Shown piece after piece: positions 26,393 to 35,011 of a stretch of 64,000 bases of DNA; position 1 is the first letter of the stretch, and the number at the start of each line of letters is the position of its first letter. Origin of the DNA: Gammaproteobacteria bacterium UBA3067 (GTDB lineage: Bacteria > Pseudomonadota > Gammaproteobacteria > Pseudomonadales > UBA3067); contig DFBZ01000038.1 of NCBI GenBank assembly GCA_002366835.1, positions 23,963 through 87,962 on the forward strand, written 5' to 3'. Position numbers and translations under genes: made by a program. Under the pieces are notes generated by a model. That model was not told the DNA's origin. It worked only from the letters and a program-made list of their open reading frames with translations, and searched no databases.

Positions 26393-27268
26393 ATGAGTGA
26401 ATTCAGAAATATAGGGCTAATCGGCCGCAGGCATAGCGATAAAGCTCTTGAAACTGTACTGGCTTTAAAGAAGTTTCTGCTAAGCGTAGATGTTAATGTC
26501 ATTATTGCACCTGACTTGGCCGAGCTGATTCCCGATTGTGGTCTGCAGGTTTGTACGCCTGGGCAAATGGGGGTGAGCTGTGATCTTGTGATCGTGGTGG
26601 GGGGTGATGGCTGCCTGTTAAGCGCCGCAAGAGCACTGGTGAGGCATCATGTGCCCGTTTTGGGCATCAACCGTGGCCACCTTGGTTTTCTCGCTGATAT
26701 TGCTCCGGATGAAATTGAAACGAAAGTCGCTGAGGTCCTTGCCGGAAAGTACACGCGTGAGAACCGCTTTCTTCTGGAAATGTCTATAAACCGCGACGGA
26801 ATGCTGATCAGCGAAGGCCATGCTCTGAATGACGTGGTGATTAACCGTGGTAAATCAGTGCGCATGGTTGAGCTGGAGCTTTATATCGATGGTGAATATG
26901 TAAACACCCAGAGATCCGATGGTTTGATTGTCTCCACGCCTACTGGGTCCACTGCTTATGCGCTTTCTGGAGGTGGACCGATAATGCATCCGAAACTGGA
27001 TGCCCTGGTGCTGGTGCCGATGTTTCCGCACACTTTGACCAGCCGCCCCATTGTGATTGATGGGAATAGCGAAATAAAAATTGTTGTTAGCCCGCAAACC
27101 GTTGTGAATCCACAGGTGAATTGCGACGGGCAGCCTGGGGTAGAAGTAGCGCCCCACGATATTATTAGCATCCGCAAAAAGCCGCATAAACTCGAACTTA
27201 TTCACCCCTTAAGCTATAGCTTTTACGAAGCTTGCCGATCCAAACTAAGCTGGAGTTCGACTCTATAA
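26393..27268 (+). CDS. nadK: NAD kinase
   Basis: A 291-residue cytoplasmic kinase that phosphorylates NAD+ to NADP+ using ATP or polyphosphate. Diagnostic motifs are GGDGCLLSAAR (GGDG at residues 70-73, catalytic Asp), LGINRGHLGFLAD, NDVVINRG (NE/D motif) and STPTGSTAYALSGGGPI. The end, LIHPLSYSFYEACRSKLSW, is typical of the family. Length is normal. The ATG 26393 lacks an obvious Shine-Dalgarno. It is followed at 31 bases by a DUF1315 gene, as in other gammaproteobacteria where small genes follow nadK. Confidence 0.96.
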   Translation: MSEFRNIGLIGRRHSDKALETVLALKKFLLSVDVNVIIAPDLAELIPDCGLQVCTPGQMGVSCDLVIVVGGDGCLLSAARALVRHHVPVLGINRGHLGFLADIAPDEIETKVAEVLAGKYTRENRFLLEMSINRDGMLISEGHALNDVVINRGKSVRMVELELYIDGEYVNTQRSDGLIVSTPTGSTAYALSGGGPIMHPKLDALVLVPMFPHTLTSRPIVIDGNSEIKIVVSPQTVVNPQVNCDGQPGVEVAPHDIISIRKKPHKLELIHPLSYSFYEACRSKLSWSSTL

Positions 27269-27299
27269 CGTCGCTCAACTAAAGAGATATTTAAGAACT

Positions 27300-27569
27300 A
27301 TGAATTACGATGACCTCATTGCCAGCATGACTCCAGAAATTTACACAAATATAAAACGGGCTGTGGAACTGGGTAAGTGGCCAAACGGCATAAAACTCAA
27401 TGATGAGCAGCGAGAAACCTGCATGCAGGCTGTTATTACCTACGAGAGTCAAAATCTTAATCGTGAAAAACGTAGCGGCTATATTTACAATACTAAAAAA
27501 AATGTGAGTAATTTTGACCAACTTGACTCACAAGTTGATAGTGATACACAAATTATTGACTTTAAGTAA
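27300..27569 (+). CDS. yeaC: DUF1315 (YeaC-type) protein
   Basis: An 89-residue protein beginning MNYDDLIASMTPEIYTNIK and continuing through ELGKWPNGIKLNDEQRE, matching the DUF1315/YeaC family of short gammaproteobacterial proteins of unknown role. The C-terminal third (after about residue 60) is charged and probably disordered. Located 31 bases after nadK and 76 before a DUF2797 gene, on the same strand. Confidence 0.8.
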   Translation: MNYDDLIASMTPEIYTNIKRAVELGKWPNGIKLNDEQRETCMQAVITYESQNLNREKRSGYIYNTKKNVSNFDQLDSQVDSDTQIIDFK

Positions 27570-27645
27570 GCCGCTTCCTCTTCTTTTTAAGCTCTAAAAC
27601 TCCGTTTAACTTTCTATTTTTATTCTCAAATATAATAGGTATCGA

Positions 27646-28470
27646 ATGACTGTAACACTCCGCAAGATGCAAGCAAGCATCGACGCGAATACCGACGCTC
27701 CGGTTTCATATAACTTTGTACTAGGGGAAGAGCGAGTACCACTTAAGGAATCGTTGGGCCAGAATGTTCAATTAAAATTTTCAGGTGAAATATTCTGTAT
27801 TCACTGTGATCGTAAGACCAAAAAAAGTTTTAGCCAAGGTTATTGCTACCCTTGTTTTAAAAAACTAGCCCAGTGCGACATGTGTATCGTTAAGCCTGAA
27901 ACTTGCCATTTTGATCGGGGCACTTGCCGAGAGCCAGATTGGGCAGAAAAACATTGTATGCAAGGCCACACTGTTTATTTGTCTAACTCATCGGGCTTAA
28001 AGGTTGGTATTACGCGAAACACCCAAATTCCTACACGCTGGATTGACCAAGGTGCCATTCAGGCACTGCCAATTTTTCAGGTGAACACTCGTCTGCATTC
28101 AGGGCTTGTAGAAATACTGCTCGCAGAGCACGTGGCAGATAAAACAAATTGGCGCACAATGTTAAAGGGTGATGTGCCGGTGCTTGATCTTCAACAGGAA
28201 AGGGATAAATTAATCGATACCTGTGAAGCCGAGTTGGAACAATTATGGGAAGAAGTGGAAGACTTTGCTTTAGAACCGCTTGAGGATGAAGCGATCTCTA
28301 TTAAATACCCGGTGCTGGAGTACCCTAAAAAGATTGTCAGCCATAATGTTGAGAAAACGCCACTGATTGAGGGCACCTTAATGGGCATTAAAGGCCAGTA
28401 CTTGATACTCGATACAGGTGTGATCAATATACGAAAACATACCGGTTACCAAGCAGAGATTTCATTCTGA
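27646..28470 (+). CDS. DUF2797 zinc-ribbon-like protein
   Basis: A 274-residue protein of the DUF2797 type. A Cys/His-rich part (about residues 47-95: CIHCDRK, CYPCFKK, CDMCIV, CHFDRGTC) would bind one or two zinc ions, and a GIY-YIG-like or nuclease-fold-like core follows (VYLSNSSGLKVGITR, IPTRWIDQGA, ILLAEHVAD), a pattern noted in this family. The C-terminus is a small beta domain (GTLMGIKGQYLILDTGVINI). Function unknown; a nucleic-acid role is possible. Its position beside nadK and upstream of pepN is on the same strand, with ordinary spacing. Confidence 0.82.
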   Translation: MTVTLRKMQASIDANTDAPVSYNFVLGEERVPLKESLGQNVQLKFSGEIFCIHCDRKTKKSFSQGYCYPCFKKLAQCDMCIVKPETCHFDRGTCREPDWAEKHCMQGHTVYLSNSSGLKVGITRNTQIPTRWIDQGAIQALPIFQVNTRLHSGLVEILLAEHVADKTNWRTMLKGDVPVLDLQQERDKLIDTCEAELEQLWEEVEDFALEPLEDEAISIKYPVLEYPKKIVSHNVEKTPLIEGTLMGIKGQYLILDTGVINIRKHTGYQAEISF

Positions 28471-28551
28471 TTTTCTCTCTAATATTTAAATTATAGTCAG
28501 AGCTAAAGGCAGCATATTCTTGCTTGTAATTAAAAACATAAGGAAATGAAA

Positions 28552-31221
28552 ATGAAAGATCATATTTCTCCTAAGTCCATTTATCTCAAAGATTATGAAG
28601 TGCCGGTATTTTTAATCGATAAAACTGAACTTGATTTTAATCTTCAAGATACAGAAACCATTGTAAGCTCACGTCTTACCATGCGGCGTAACCCAGAGTG
28701 TGGGAATAGCTCACTAAAACGCTTGCTGTTAAACGGTGGCGAAGACTTGGTTTTGTTATCAGTCGCATTGGACGGCCAAGTATTACCCGATACGGACTAT
28801 CAGCTATCAGACGAAAGTTTGGCGCTGGATATAGATCTGGAATCGTTTGTATTAGAGATTGAAACGCGTATTCAGCCTCAGAATAATACCCGCCTCGAAG
28901 GTCTTTATAAATCAAATGGTATGTACTGCACGCAATGTGAAGCAGAAGGGTTTCGGCACATCACCTATTACTTAGATAGACCAGATGTCATGTCTAAGTT
29001 TACAACAAGAATTGAAGCCAATAAAAATACTTACCCGATATTGCTTTCCAACGGTAACAAAATCGATAGTGGTGATTCTGCTGGGGATAGGCATTGGGTC
29101 AGATGGGAAGACCCCTTTAAAAAACCATGTTATCTATTTGCATTGGTTGCGGGTGACCTCGCTGTAAAAGAAGATCACTTTATTACAATGAGTGGACGAA
29201 GTGTTTTATTGCAGCTATTTGTCGAACCTCACGATTTAGACAAGTGCGACCACGCATTACTTTCCCTTAAAAACTCTATGAAATGGGATGAAGATGTTTA
29301 CGGTCGAGAGTATGACCTGGACATCTATATGATCGTGGCAGTAAGCCATTTTAATATGGGGGCAATGGAAAATAAGGGGCTAAATATATTTAATACCTCC
29401 TGTGTATTGGCAAACCCAGAAACAACCACGGATATGGCCTTTCAGCGTGTTGAAGGTGTCGTAGCACATGAATATTTTCATAACTGGAGTGGTAATCGTG
29501 TTACCTGTCGTGATTGGTTTCAGCTTAGCCTCAAGGAAGGTTTTACGGTGTTTCGCGATGAAGAGTTCTCCGCAGACATGGGCTCGCGCACGGTTAAACG
29601 TATTGAAGATGTCACCTTTCTAAAAACGGTGCAATTTTCTGAAGATGCAGGTCCGCTGGCCCACCCCATTCGGCCAGAAAGCTATATTGAAATGAATAAC
29701 TTCTATACCACCACCGTGTATAACAAGGGTGCAGAGGTTGTGCGGATGATTCACACACTTGTTGGGAAAGACGGTTTCAGAAAAGGTACAGACTTATATT
29801 TTGAGAGATTTGATGGCCAAGCAGTGACAACCGATGATTTTGTTTCTGCGATGGAGGAGGCTAACAAGATAGATTTGAGCCAGTTTAAACGCTGGTATAG
29901 TCAGGCTGGCACGCCACATTTATCCGTTAGTGATAGTTTTGATGAAAAAGCCGGAACCTATACGCTTCACGTTAAACAGCAAACAAAACCCACGCCCAAG
30001 CAGGAAGAAAAAGCTGCGTTTTTTATACCCTTAAAAATAGCTCTTCTGGATAGCAGTGGAGCCGAGCTAAATCTTTCGTTAAAAAGCGGGAATTCGGCTG
30101 GTTCAGAGCAGGCTGGTGATAATGAACTGACTCTCCTTGTTGATCAGTTTGAGCAGGATTTTGTTTTTTCTAATGTTCCAGTTAAACCAGTACCCTCCTT
30201 GCTCAGGGGTTTTTCGTCGCCTGTGACGCTAGAATATAATTACTCTAACGATCAGCTCGGCTTGTTAATACGACACGATAGCGATGGGTTCATTCGTTGG
30301 GATGCAGCGCAGCAGCTTTCAAAAAACTGTATCTTTGCACAGATTGATAACGTACACAGTGGAAAGCCTGTTGTGTTGGAAGAGGCGCTACTGGAGGGTT
30401 TTAGGGACGTATTGTCCGAGAAGGGCCTGGATAAGGAGCTGGTCTCCAAAATTCTGACATTGCCGAGTGAGGCCTATTTAATGGGGCTGATGCAGCCAGC
30501 AAATATTTCGGCGATACACGCGGTACGACAGTCTTTAATCATGCAGCTGGCAAGGGCATTAAAACAAGATTTTATGGAGGTCTTTAAAGAAAATATATCG
30601 CAGTTGGCGTATCAGCCAAGTGCAGAACAGATTGCTCAGCGCAGTTTGAAAAACTGCTGTCTCCAGTATTTAATGACACTGAAGGATGAGAGTTTTCAGA
30701 ATGAATGTGCGTTGCAGTTTTCAGATGCTAATAATATGACGGATGTGGCAGCTGCTTTGAGGGCAATGGTTCATAATGATGCGCCACAAACAGAGGAAGC
30801 ATTGCAGTTTTATTATGATAAGTGGAAGCATGAGCCATTAGTGATAGATCAGTGGTTTTCAATTCAGGCCTCATCTCCAGTAGAAAACTGTTTACTTAAA
30901 GTAAAGAGTCTTATGGAGCATCCTCTCTTTGAATTAACTAACCCTAATAAAGTGAGAGCTCTTATTGCGACTTTCTGTTCTGCAAACCTGGTTAACTTCC
31001 ATAACCCAGATGGGAGCGGCTACGAATTTCTATCGGACATTGTCCTCAAGCTCGATGCAATTAACCCGCAAATTGCTGCGCGTATTGTAAACCCCTTGTC
31101 TCGCTGGCGGCAACAGGATGATTCGCGTCGCGAGTTAATGGTTGCAGAATTAGAAAGGATTAGGTCGGCACCGGGTTTATCGAATGACCTTTATGAAATG
31201 GTCAGTAAAAGCCTAGAGTAG
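28552..31221 (+). CDS. pepN: Aminopeptidase N
   Basis: An 889-residue M1 metallopeptidase that removes N-terminal residues from peptides in the cytoplasm. The exopeptidase motif GAMEN is at residues 270-274 and the zinc site HEYFH at 306-310 with the third ligand Glu329 in LKEGF. The DUF3458 Ig-like and C-terminal helical domains follow. Length is close to E. coli PepN (870). Two Met codons compete: ATG 28546 and ATG 28552. AAGGA at 28540-28544 is seven bases from the second but only one from the first, so 28552 is chosen. Confidence 0.97.
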   Translation: MKDHISPKSIYLKDYEVPVFLIDKTELDFNLQDTETIVSSRLTMRRNPECGNSSLKRLLLNGGEDLVLLSVALDGQVLPDTDYQLSDESLALDIDLESFVLEIETRIQPQNNTRLEGLYKSNGMYCTQCEAEGFRHITYYLDRPDVMSKFTTRIEANKNTYPILLSNGNKIDSGDSAGDRHWVRWEDPFKKPCYLFALVAGDLAVKEDHFITMSGRSVLLQLFVEPHDLDKCDHALLSLKNSMKWDEDVYGREYDLDIYMIVAVSHFNMGAMENKGLNIFNTSCVLANPETTTDMAFQRVEGVVAHEYFHNWSGNRVTCRDWFQLSLKEGFTVFRDEEFSADMGSRTVKRIEDVTFLKTVQFSEDAGPLAHPIRPESYIEMNNFYTTTVYNKGAEVVRMIHTLVGKDGFRKGTDLYFERFDGQAVTTDDFVSAMEEANKIDLSQFKRWYSQAGTPHLSVSDSFDEKAGTYTLHVKQQTKPTPKQEEKAAFFIPLKIALLDSSGAELNLSLKSGNSAGSEQAGDNELTLLVDQFEQDFVFSNVPVKPVPSLLRGFSSPVTLEYNYSNDQLGLLIRHDSDGFIRWDAAQQLSKNCIFAQIDNVHSGKPVVLEEALLEGFRDVLSEKGLDKELVSKILTLPSEAYLMGLMQPANISAIHAVRQSLIMQLARALKQDFMEVFKENISQLAYQPSAEQIAQRSLKNCCLQYLMTLKDESFQNECALQFSDANNMTDVAAALRAMVHNDAPQTEEALQFYYDKWKHEPLVIDQWFSIQASSPVENCLLKVKSLMEHPLFELTNPNKVRALIATFCSANLVNFHNPDGSGYEFLSDIVLKLDAINPQIAARIVNPLSRWRQQDDSRRELMVAELERIRSAPGLSNDLYEMVSKSLE

Positions 31222-31262
31222 TTTGTAACAAAAAAAATATAAGTGTTAACGTTTATAAATAG

Positions 31263-31296
31263 AACCGGCTTTTTGTTTCCAAAACGCCGGTTTTTT
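31263..31296 (+). terminator. Rho-independent terminator after pepN
   Basis: Stem AACCGGC / GCCGGTT with a run of six T residues directly after the hairpin, about 40 bases after the pepN stop. The remaining 230 bases to the next gene show no other clear element. Confidence 0.85.
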
Positions 31297-31529
31297 ATTT
31301 CCTCAAAGTCTGAAAGTACCTCTTTACACAATGCTTATACATGACTTTACATGGCGATGTTGTTACTCCTATCAGATCACTATTAAATACCCCTCAATGA
31401 CTGGCAGCATTATTTTTGGTTTGGAGTGAAGGGTATTTTTAAAAAGAACGACCCTCTCACACTAAAAAACAGATTGTTGAAATACACTGATAGTCAATCA
31501 AGGCAAATGTTATTCAGCTGAGGGAAACA

Positions 31530-31904
31530 ATGAAATTAGTGTGCTACTTTATTCCTGTTTTATGTGTTCTTTTAGGGAGTGGTGTATGTCGCGCGCAAGT
31601 CGCTGGGAATAATAATGGTTTTTGTTTCTCTGGGGTTCAAGATGTTGCCTCTAATCTTTCTTGTGCTGAGGTGGTGCAGGGTGGCTCGGCGTATGAAGAG
31701 CTCAGGAGCCGCTTGTGGGGTGAGGTGGTTCGGCAAGTGTGGAAAAACTCGAGAAAGCGTCATGAAAGAAGCCAGTTACAATCGGTTGAAAACTCAGAAA
31801 AAGGTCAAAAGGACGATGCCTGGAGGCGGATGCTGCGGGAAGCCGACTATGATTTAAGTGTGTCCTCCCGTCGCCTTGTTATGTCAATGAAAGTGCGATT
31901 CTAG
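31530..31904 (+). CDS. Small secreted protein, unknown
   Basis: A 124-residue protein with a clear signal peptide (MKLVCYFIPVLCVLLGSGVC, cleavage near RA-QV at about residue 23). The mature part is short, Arg/Lys-rich and ends MSMKVRF, with two internal Cys (GFCFSG, LSCAEV). The ATG follows GAGGGAAACA, an acceptable ribosome-binding site. No domain is recognised. It is a single gene between pepN and ppnP. Confidence 0.6.
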   Translation: MKLVCYFIPVLCVLLGSGVCRAQVAGNNNGFCFSGVQDVASNLSCAEVVQGGSAYEELRSRLWGEVVRQVWKNSRKRHERSQLQSVENSEKGQKDDAWRRMLREADYDLSVSSRRLVMSMKVRF

Positions 31905-32062
31905 CTCCCTCTACACCTAGCCCAACCTCAATACCTGTAAAAGCCTGCTTCTATTGCCTGCCCCGTATGCTCCTGTGCTTGCGATTGTTCATTCTCTAAG
32001 CCCCCCCTTTTTTTATCCAAAGCCTGTAAAATCCCGCGTGTACTAATTAATGAGGAAGTAAC

Positions 32063-32344
32063 ATGTTAGAAGTGAATAGCTACTTTGAGGGTAAGGTGAA
32101 GTCAATTGGCTTTAATACGGACACTTTGCCTGCAACGGTTGGTGTAATGGTACCTGGTGATTATACATTTGGAACAAGTGAGTTCGAAACGATGACCGTT
32201 GTCAGTGGTATTTTGCTTGTGAAGCTACCGGGCAGCGAGCAGTGGAAGGAGCTTAAGAGTGGAGAGCAGTTTAAGGTGGAGGCGAATCAAGAGTTTCAGC
32301 TAAAGGTTGCAAAGGATGCAGCCTATATGTGTACCTACGGTTGA
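32063..32344 (+). CDS. ppnP: Pyrimidine/purine nucleoside phosphorylase PpnP
   Basis: A 93-residue cupin of the DUF1255/YaiE family, known to phosphorolyse several nucleosides. Recognisable pieces are MLEVNSYFEGKVKSIGF, TVGVMVPGDYTFGTSEFETMTVVSG and the C-terminal AYMCTYG. Full length for the family. ATG has GAGGAA upstream. It is followed by a bidirectional terminator that also serves the convergent aldehyde dehydrogenase. Confidence 0.93.
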   Translation: MLEVNSYFEGKVKSIGFNTDTLPATVGVMVPGDYTFGTSEFETMTVVSGILLVKLPGSEQWKELKSGEQFKVEANQEFQLKVAKDAAYMCTYG

Positions 32345-32395
32345 GTCAGCTTTAGAGTTGGCGCTGGGAGTGCCCTAGGGCCAATTAGATGGAAA

Positions 32396-32429
32396 GAAAA
32401 AGGGGCGATAGTTTATCGCCCCTTTTTTT
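32396..32429. terminator. Bidirectional terminator between ppnP and aldehyde dehydrogenase
   Basis: Stem GGGGCGATA / TATCGCCCC with a three-base loop, flanked by A5 on the left and T7 on the right. It is a good rho-independent terminator on both strands, between two convergent genes. Confidence 0.9.
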
Positions 32430-32452
32430 ATTGAATCACCCTGCTTTATCGA

Positions 32453-33907
32453 TTAGCTGAGTATATTTGAGACAACCTTAAGCACTTTCACCACAAATGG
32501 GGGGTACGCTCGGTTCATCAAGGGGGCGGGAGACAGTGCACCCTGGAAGATAACGCTCTTCTTGTGAGAAAACTCCAGAAAGCCGGCTTGACCATGGTAA
32601 CTACCGAGGCCGCTTGGCCCAACTCCACCAAATGCCATCTTTTCATTGGCGAAGTGCAGCATCGTTTCATTAACGCAGGCGCCACCAGAGATGGTGCGAC
32701 TTAGCACTTTATCGGCTTGCTTTTTGTTGTTATCAAAGTAGTAGAGCGCCAGTGGGCGAGGGCGCTCATTTACAAAGCGAATAGCTTGGTCAATGTCACG
32801 ATAAGTGATAATGGGCAAAACTGGCCCAAAGATCTCTTCATGCATAATATTGCTGTCGGTATCCACGTTTAGGAGCAGTGTGGGTGGAATAATGCGTGTT
32901 CCTTCACTGATGGTGGCGTTAGTGGGGTTCACTTGTACAACCGTTGCGCCGCGCTCTTCTGCATCCTTGATCAGGTTGCTAACACGGACGAAGTGCCGGT
33001 CATTGACGATCCAGCTGATATCTTTGTTGTTCTCTACGCTTGGGTAGCGTTTAGTAAGTTTTTCTTTGAAGGTGCTAACCAGCTCGTCCACTTTTGATTC
33101 ATGAACAAGGATATAGTCGGGAGCAATACAGGTTTGCCCAGAGTTCATGAATTTACCCATCATGATACGGTCTACCGCTTTGCTGATAGGGTAGTTTGGA
33201 TTAATGATGGTGGGTGATTTTCCGCCAAGCTCCAAAGTAACGGGAGTGAGGTTTTCTGCCGCCGCCCTCATGACAATTTTGCCTACGTGCGTGCTGCCGG
33301 TGTAAACGATATGGTCAAAAGGTAGTTGTGTGAAGTTAGCAGCTACTTCAACATCACCGGTTACGACACTGATGTAAGACTCGTCGAAGGTGTTTGCGAT
33401 CATTTTCTTGACCACTTCACCTGTTTTAGGCGTGAGGTCAGAAGGTTTGATGACGGCGCTGTTGCCAGCGGCGATAACGCCAATCAGAGGTGATAATACG
33501 AGTAGAACTGGGTAGTTCCAGGCTCCCATGATGCCTACAACCCCTTTGGGTTGATAAATGACGCGGCTTTTTGCCATGCCGGCACTTAGGCTTCGGCCGG
33601 GATTGGAAGGCTTCATCCACTTTTTAAGGTGGGACTTTGTGGCCATAATTTCGTTAAGGACTGTCACCACTTCAGTGATCCATGTTTCAGTGTCACTTCG
33701 GTAACCAAAATCTTCCTGGACGGCAGCAACGATCTCTTCTTTATATTCGCCGATCGCTTTTTTAAGCTTATTCAGGGCTTCAATACGCTGCTTGTAATCA
33801 GGTGCACCGTTGTTAAGAAATGCAGCCTGCTGCTGGTGAAGTAGAGGTAAAAGGGGGTTGCCAATTTCGGCGCTTGTTTCGGCTGCTACAGGTTGTGGAT
33901 TGTTCAC
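32453..33907 (-). CDS. Aldehyde dehydrogenase, coniferyl-aldehyde-dehydrogenase-like
   Basis: A 484-residue NAD(P)-dependent aldehyde dehydrogenase of the class 3/coniferyl aldehyde dehydrogenase type. Motifs: MGAWNYPVLLVLSPLIGVIAAGN (N169-type oxyanion Asn), FTGST-like YTGSTHVGK, LELGGKSPTII with the general-base Glu, and SGQTCIAPDY with the catalytic Cys. A C-terminal hydrophobic stretch (AYPPFVVKVLKVVSNIL) may touch the membrane, as in fatty-aldehyde dehydrogenases. It begins with GTG with AGGAG seven bases upstream. Substrate assignment is tentative; long-chain or aromatic aldehydes are both possible. Confidence 0.88.
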   Translation of the reverse strand: MNNPQPVAAETSAEIGNPLLPLLHQQQAAFLNNGAPDYKQRIEALNKLKKAIGEYKEEIVAAVQEDFGYRSDTETWITEVVTVLNEIMATKSHLKKWMKPSNPGRSLSAGMAKSRVIYQPKGVVGIMGAWNYPVLLVLSPLIGVIAAGNSAVIKPSDLTPKTGEVVKKMIANTFDESYISVVTGDVEVAANFTQLPFDHIVYTGSTHVGKIVMRAAAENLTPVTLELGGKSPTIINPNYPISKAVDRIMMGKFMNSGQTCIAPDYILVHESKVDELVSTFKEKLTKRYPSVENNKDISWIVNDRHFVRVSNLIKDAEERGATVVQVNPTNATISEGTRIIPPTLLLNVDTDSNIMHEEIFGPVLPIITYRDIDQAIRFVNERPRPLALYYFDNNKKQADKVLSRTISGGACVNETMLHFANEKMAFGGVGPSGLGSYHGQAGFLEFSHKKSVIFQGALSPAPLMNRAYPPFVVKVLKVVSNILS

Positions 33908-34200
33908 GGAAGTACTCCTGAATATTATTATTTGCGGTGTAACGGTTCAGCTGAGACCTAAATGTATGTGTTTTAGCGTTAAAAAGGTGTCTTTCCTTTT
34001 ATTCTGCTCGACTTGGGCAGTCACTATGCTCGCTGAATAGTTTCTTCGCGGTTAGCCCCGCATTTTTCGCTAAGTAAAAATCACAAAGGCAGGGTAAGCG
34101 GGGGGCGTAAGACGTTTTTTCGTAAGAAATGAACGAATCGCACAAGATAACAGAGATAAGCCGCAATGCCAAATTCGCAGCTGCGTGCGGCTGCTTTTAT

Positions 34201-35010
34201 TCAGTAAGTTGCTTGATGGGTTTTAGGCCAAGTTTGTAGCATAAGCATATGAAAAAACACACCCTTGTAACTCAAAATACAGCCGTCTTTGGTAATGGAG
34301 TGAACCCTTAGGTTATGACTTAATCGCCCCCCTTCTTTAAGGTTGTGGCTATTTATAATAACGGTGCGCTTACTCGGCTGTTTGTCATACCAGTGGGACT
34401 CGTAGCGAAGCTGCGGTAGTTGCTTTTGTATCTGTGGGCTGACCTCCTTTATGTTGGGGGTGTCCAACAGGTAAAGCTCAGAGCTTGCGCTTGTTACTTG
34501 AGGGGCAATATCGCGGGCTGTTTCTTGCTCTTTGCGCTGAGGGAGAAAAGGTTCTTCTATATGAGTCGCTACGACTGCTTGGGTAATGGTTATTGTTGTG
34601 TTCGGTTCACTATGTGGGAGGTTCAAGTTAGTACTGCTTATCTGGGGGCTGGTAGAGGCGTGCTGCTTTTCAAGTAGCTTTGGTGTAGCTAAGTCAGATT
34701 CCAAGGGGGTAGCATAAACTTGTGATAAATGGTGGGTAATATTGCTTTCTACAGCCAGGTTCGGACTGGTCGATTTTTTGCCGCCTTCTCCATGCTGGAA
34801 ATAGTCTGAAGGAGTAAGGCTTGATCTATAAGCAACGCCGAGAACAAGTAAGCCCGCTAGCATCGCAAAAATGCCTATGGCATTGCGCCGGTTTGCAAAT
34901 GACTTGGCCTGATGAGCATTAGCTTTGTAAAAGGCAGGATAAAGTGTTGGTGTTTTCGGTGCTTGATCTTCTTCCTCTGACTTCCTTAAGGCCTCTAGTA
35001 TCAGCGACAC
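34201..35010 (-). CDS. gspB: General secretion protein B (GspB/ExeB-like)
   Basis: A 269-residue protein that begins MSLILEALRKSEEE (GspB signature), crosses the inner membrane once (about 44-61), has a long periplasmic Ser/Thr/Pro-rich linker, and ends with a small folded domain (PQLRYESHWYDKQPSKRTVIINSHNL, GGRLSHNLRVHSI) of the GspB C-terminal type. With ExeA/GspA it helps the secretin assemble across peptidoglycan in type II secretion. It follows gspA with only one base between the coding regions, so the two are co-transcribed. No other gsp gene is in the window. Confidence 0.9.
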   Translation of the reverse strand: MSLILEALRKSEEEDQAPKTPTLYPAFYKANAHQAKSFANRRNAIGIFAMLAGLLVLGVAYRSSLTPSDYFQHGEGGKKSTSPNLAVESNITHHLSQVYATPLESDLATPKLLEKQHASTSPQISSTNLNLPHSEPNTTITITQAVVATHIEEPFLPQRKEQETARDIAPQVTSASSELYLLDTPNIKEVSPQIQKQLPQLRYESHWYDKQPSKRTVIINSHNLKEGGRLSHNLRVHSITKDGCILSYKGVFFHMLMLQTWPKTHQATY

Positions 35011-35011
35011 C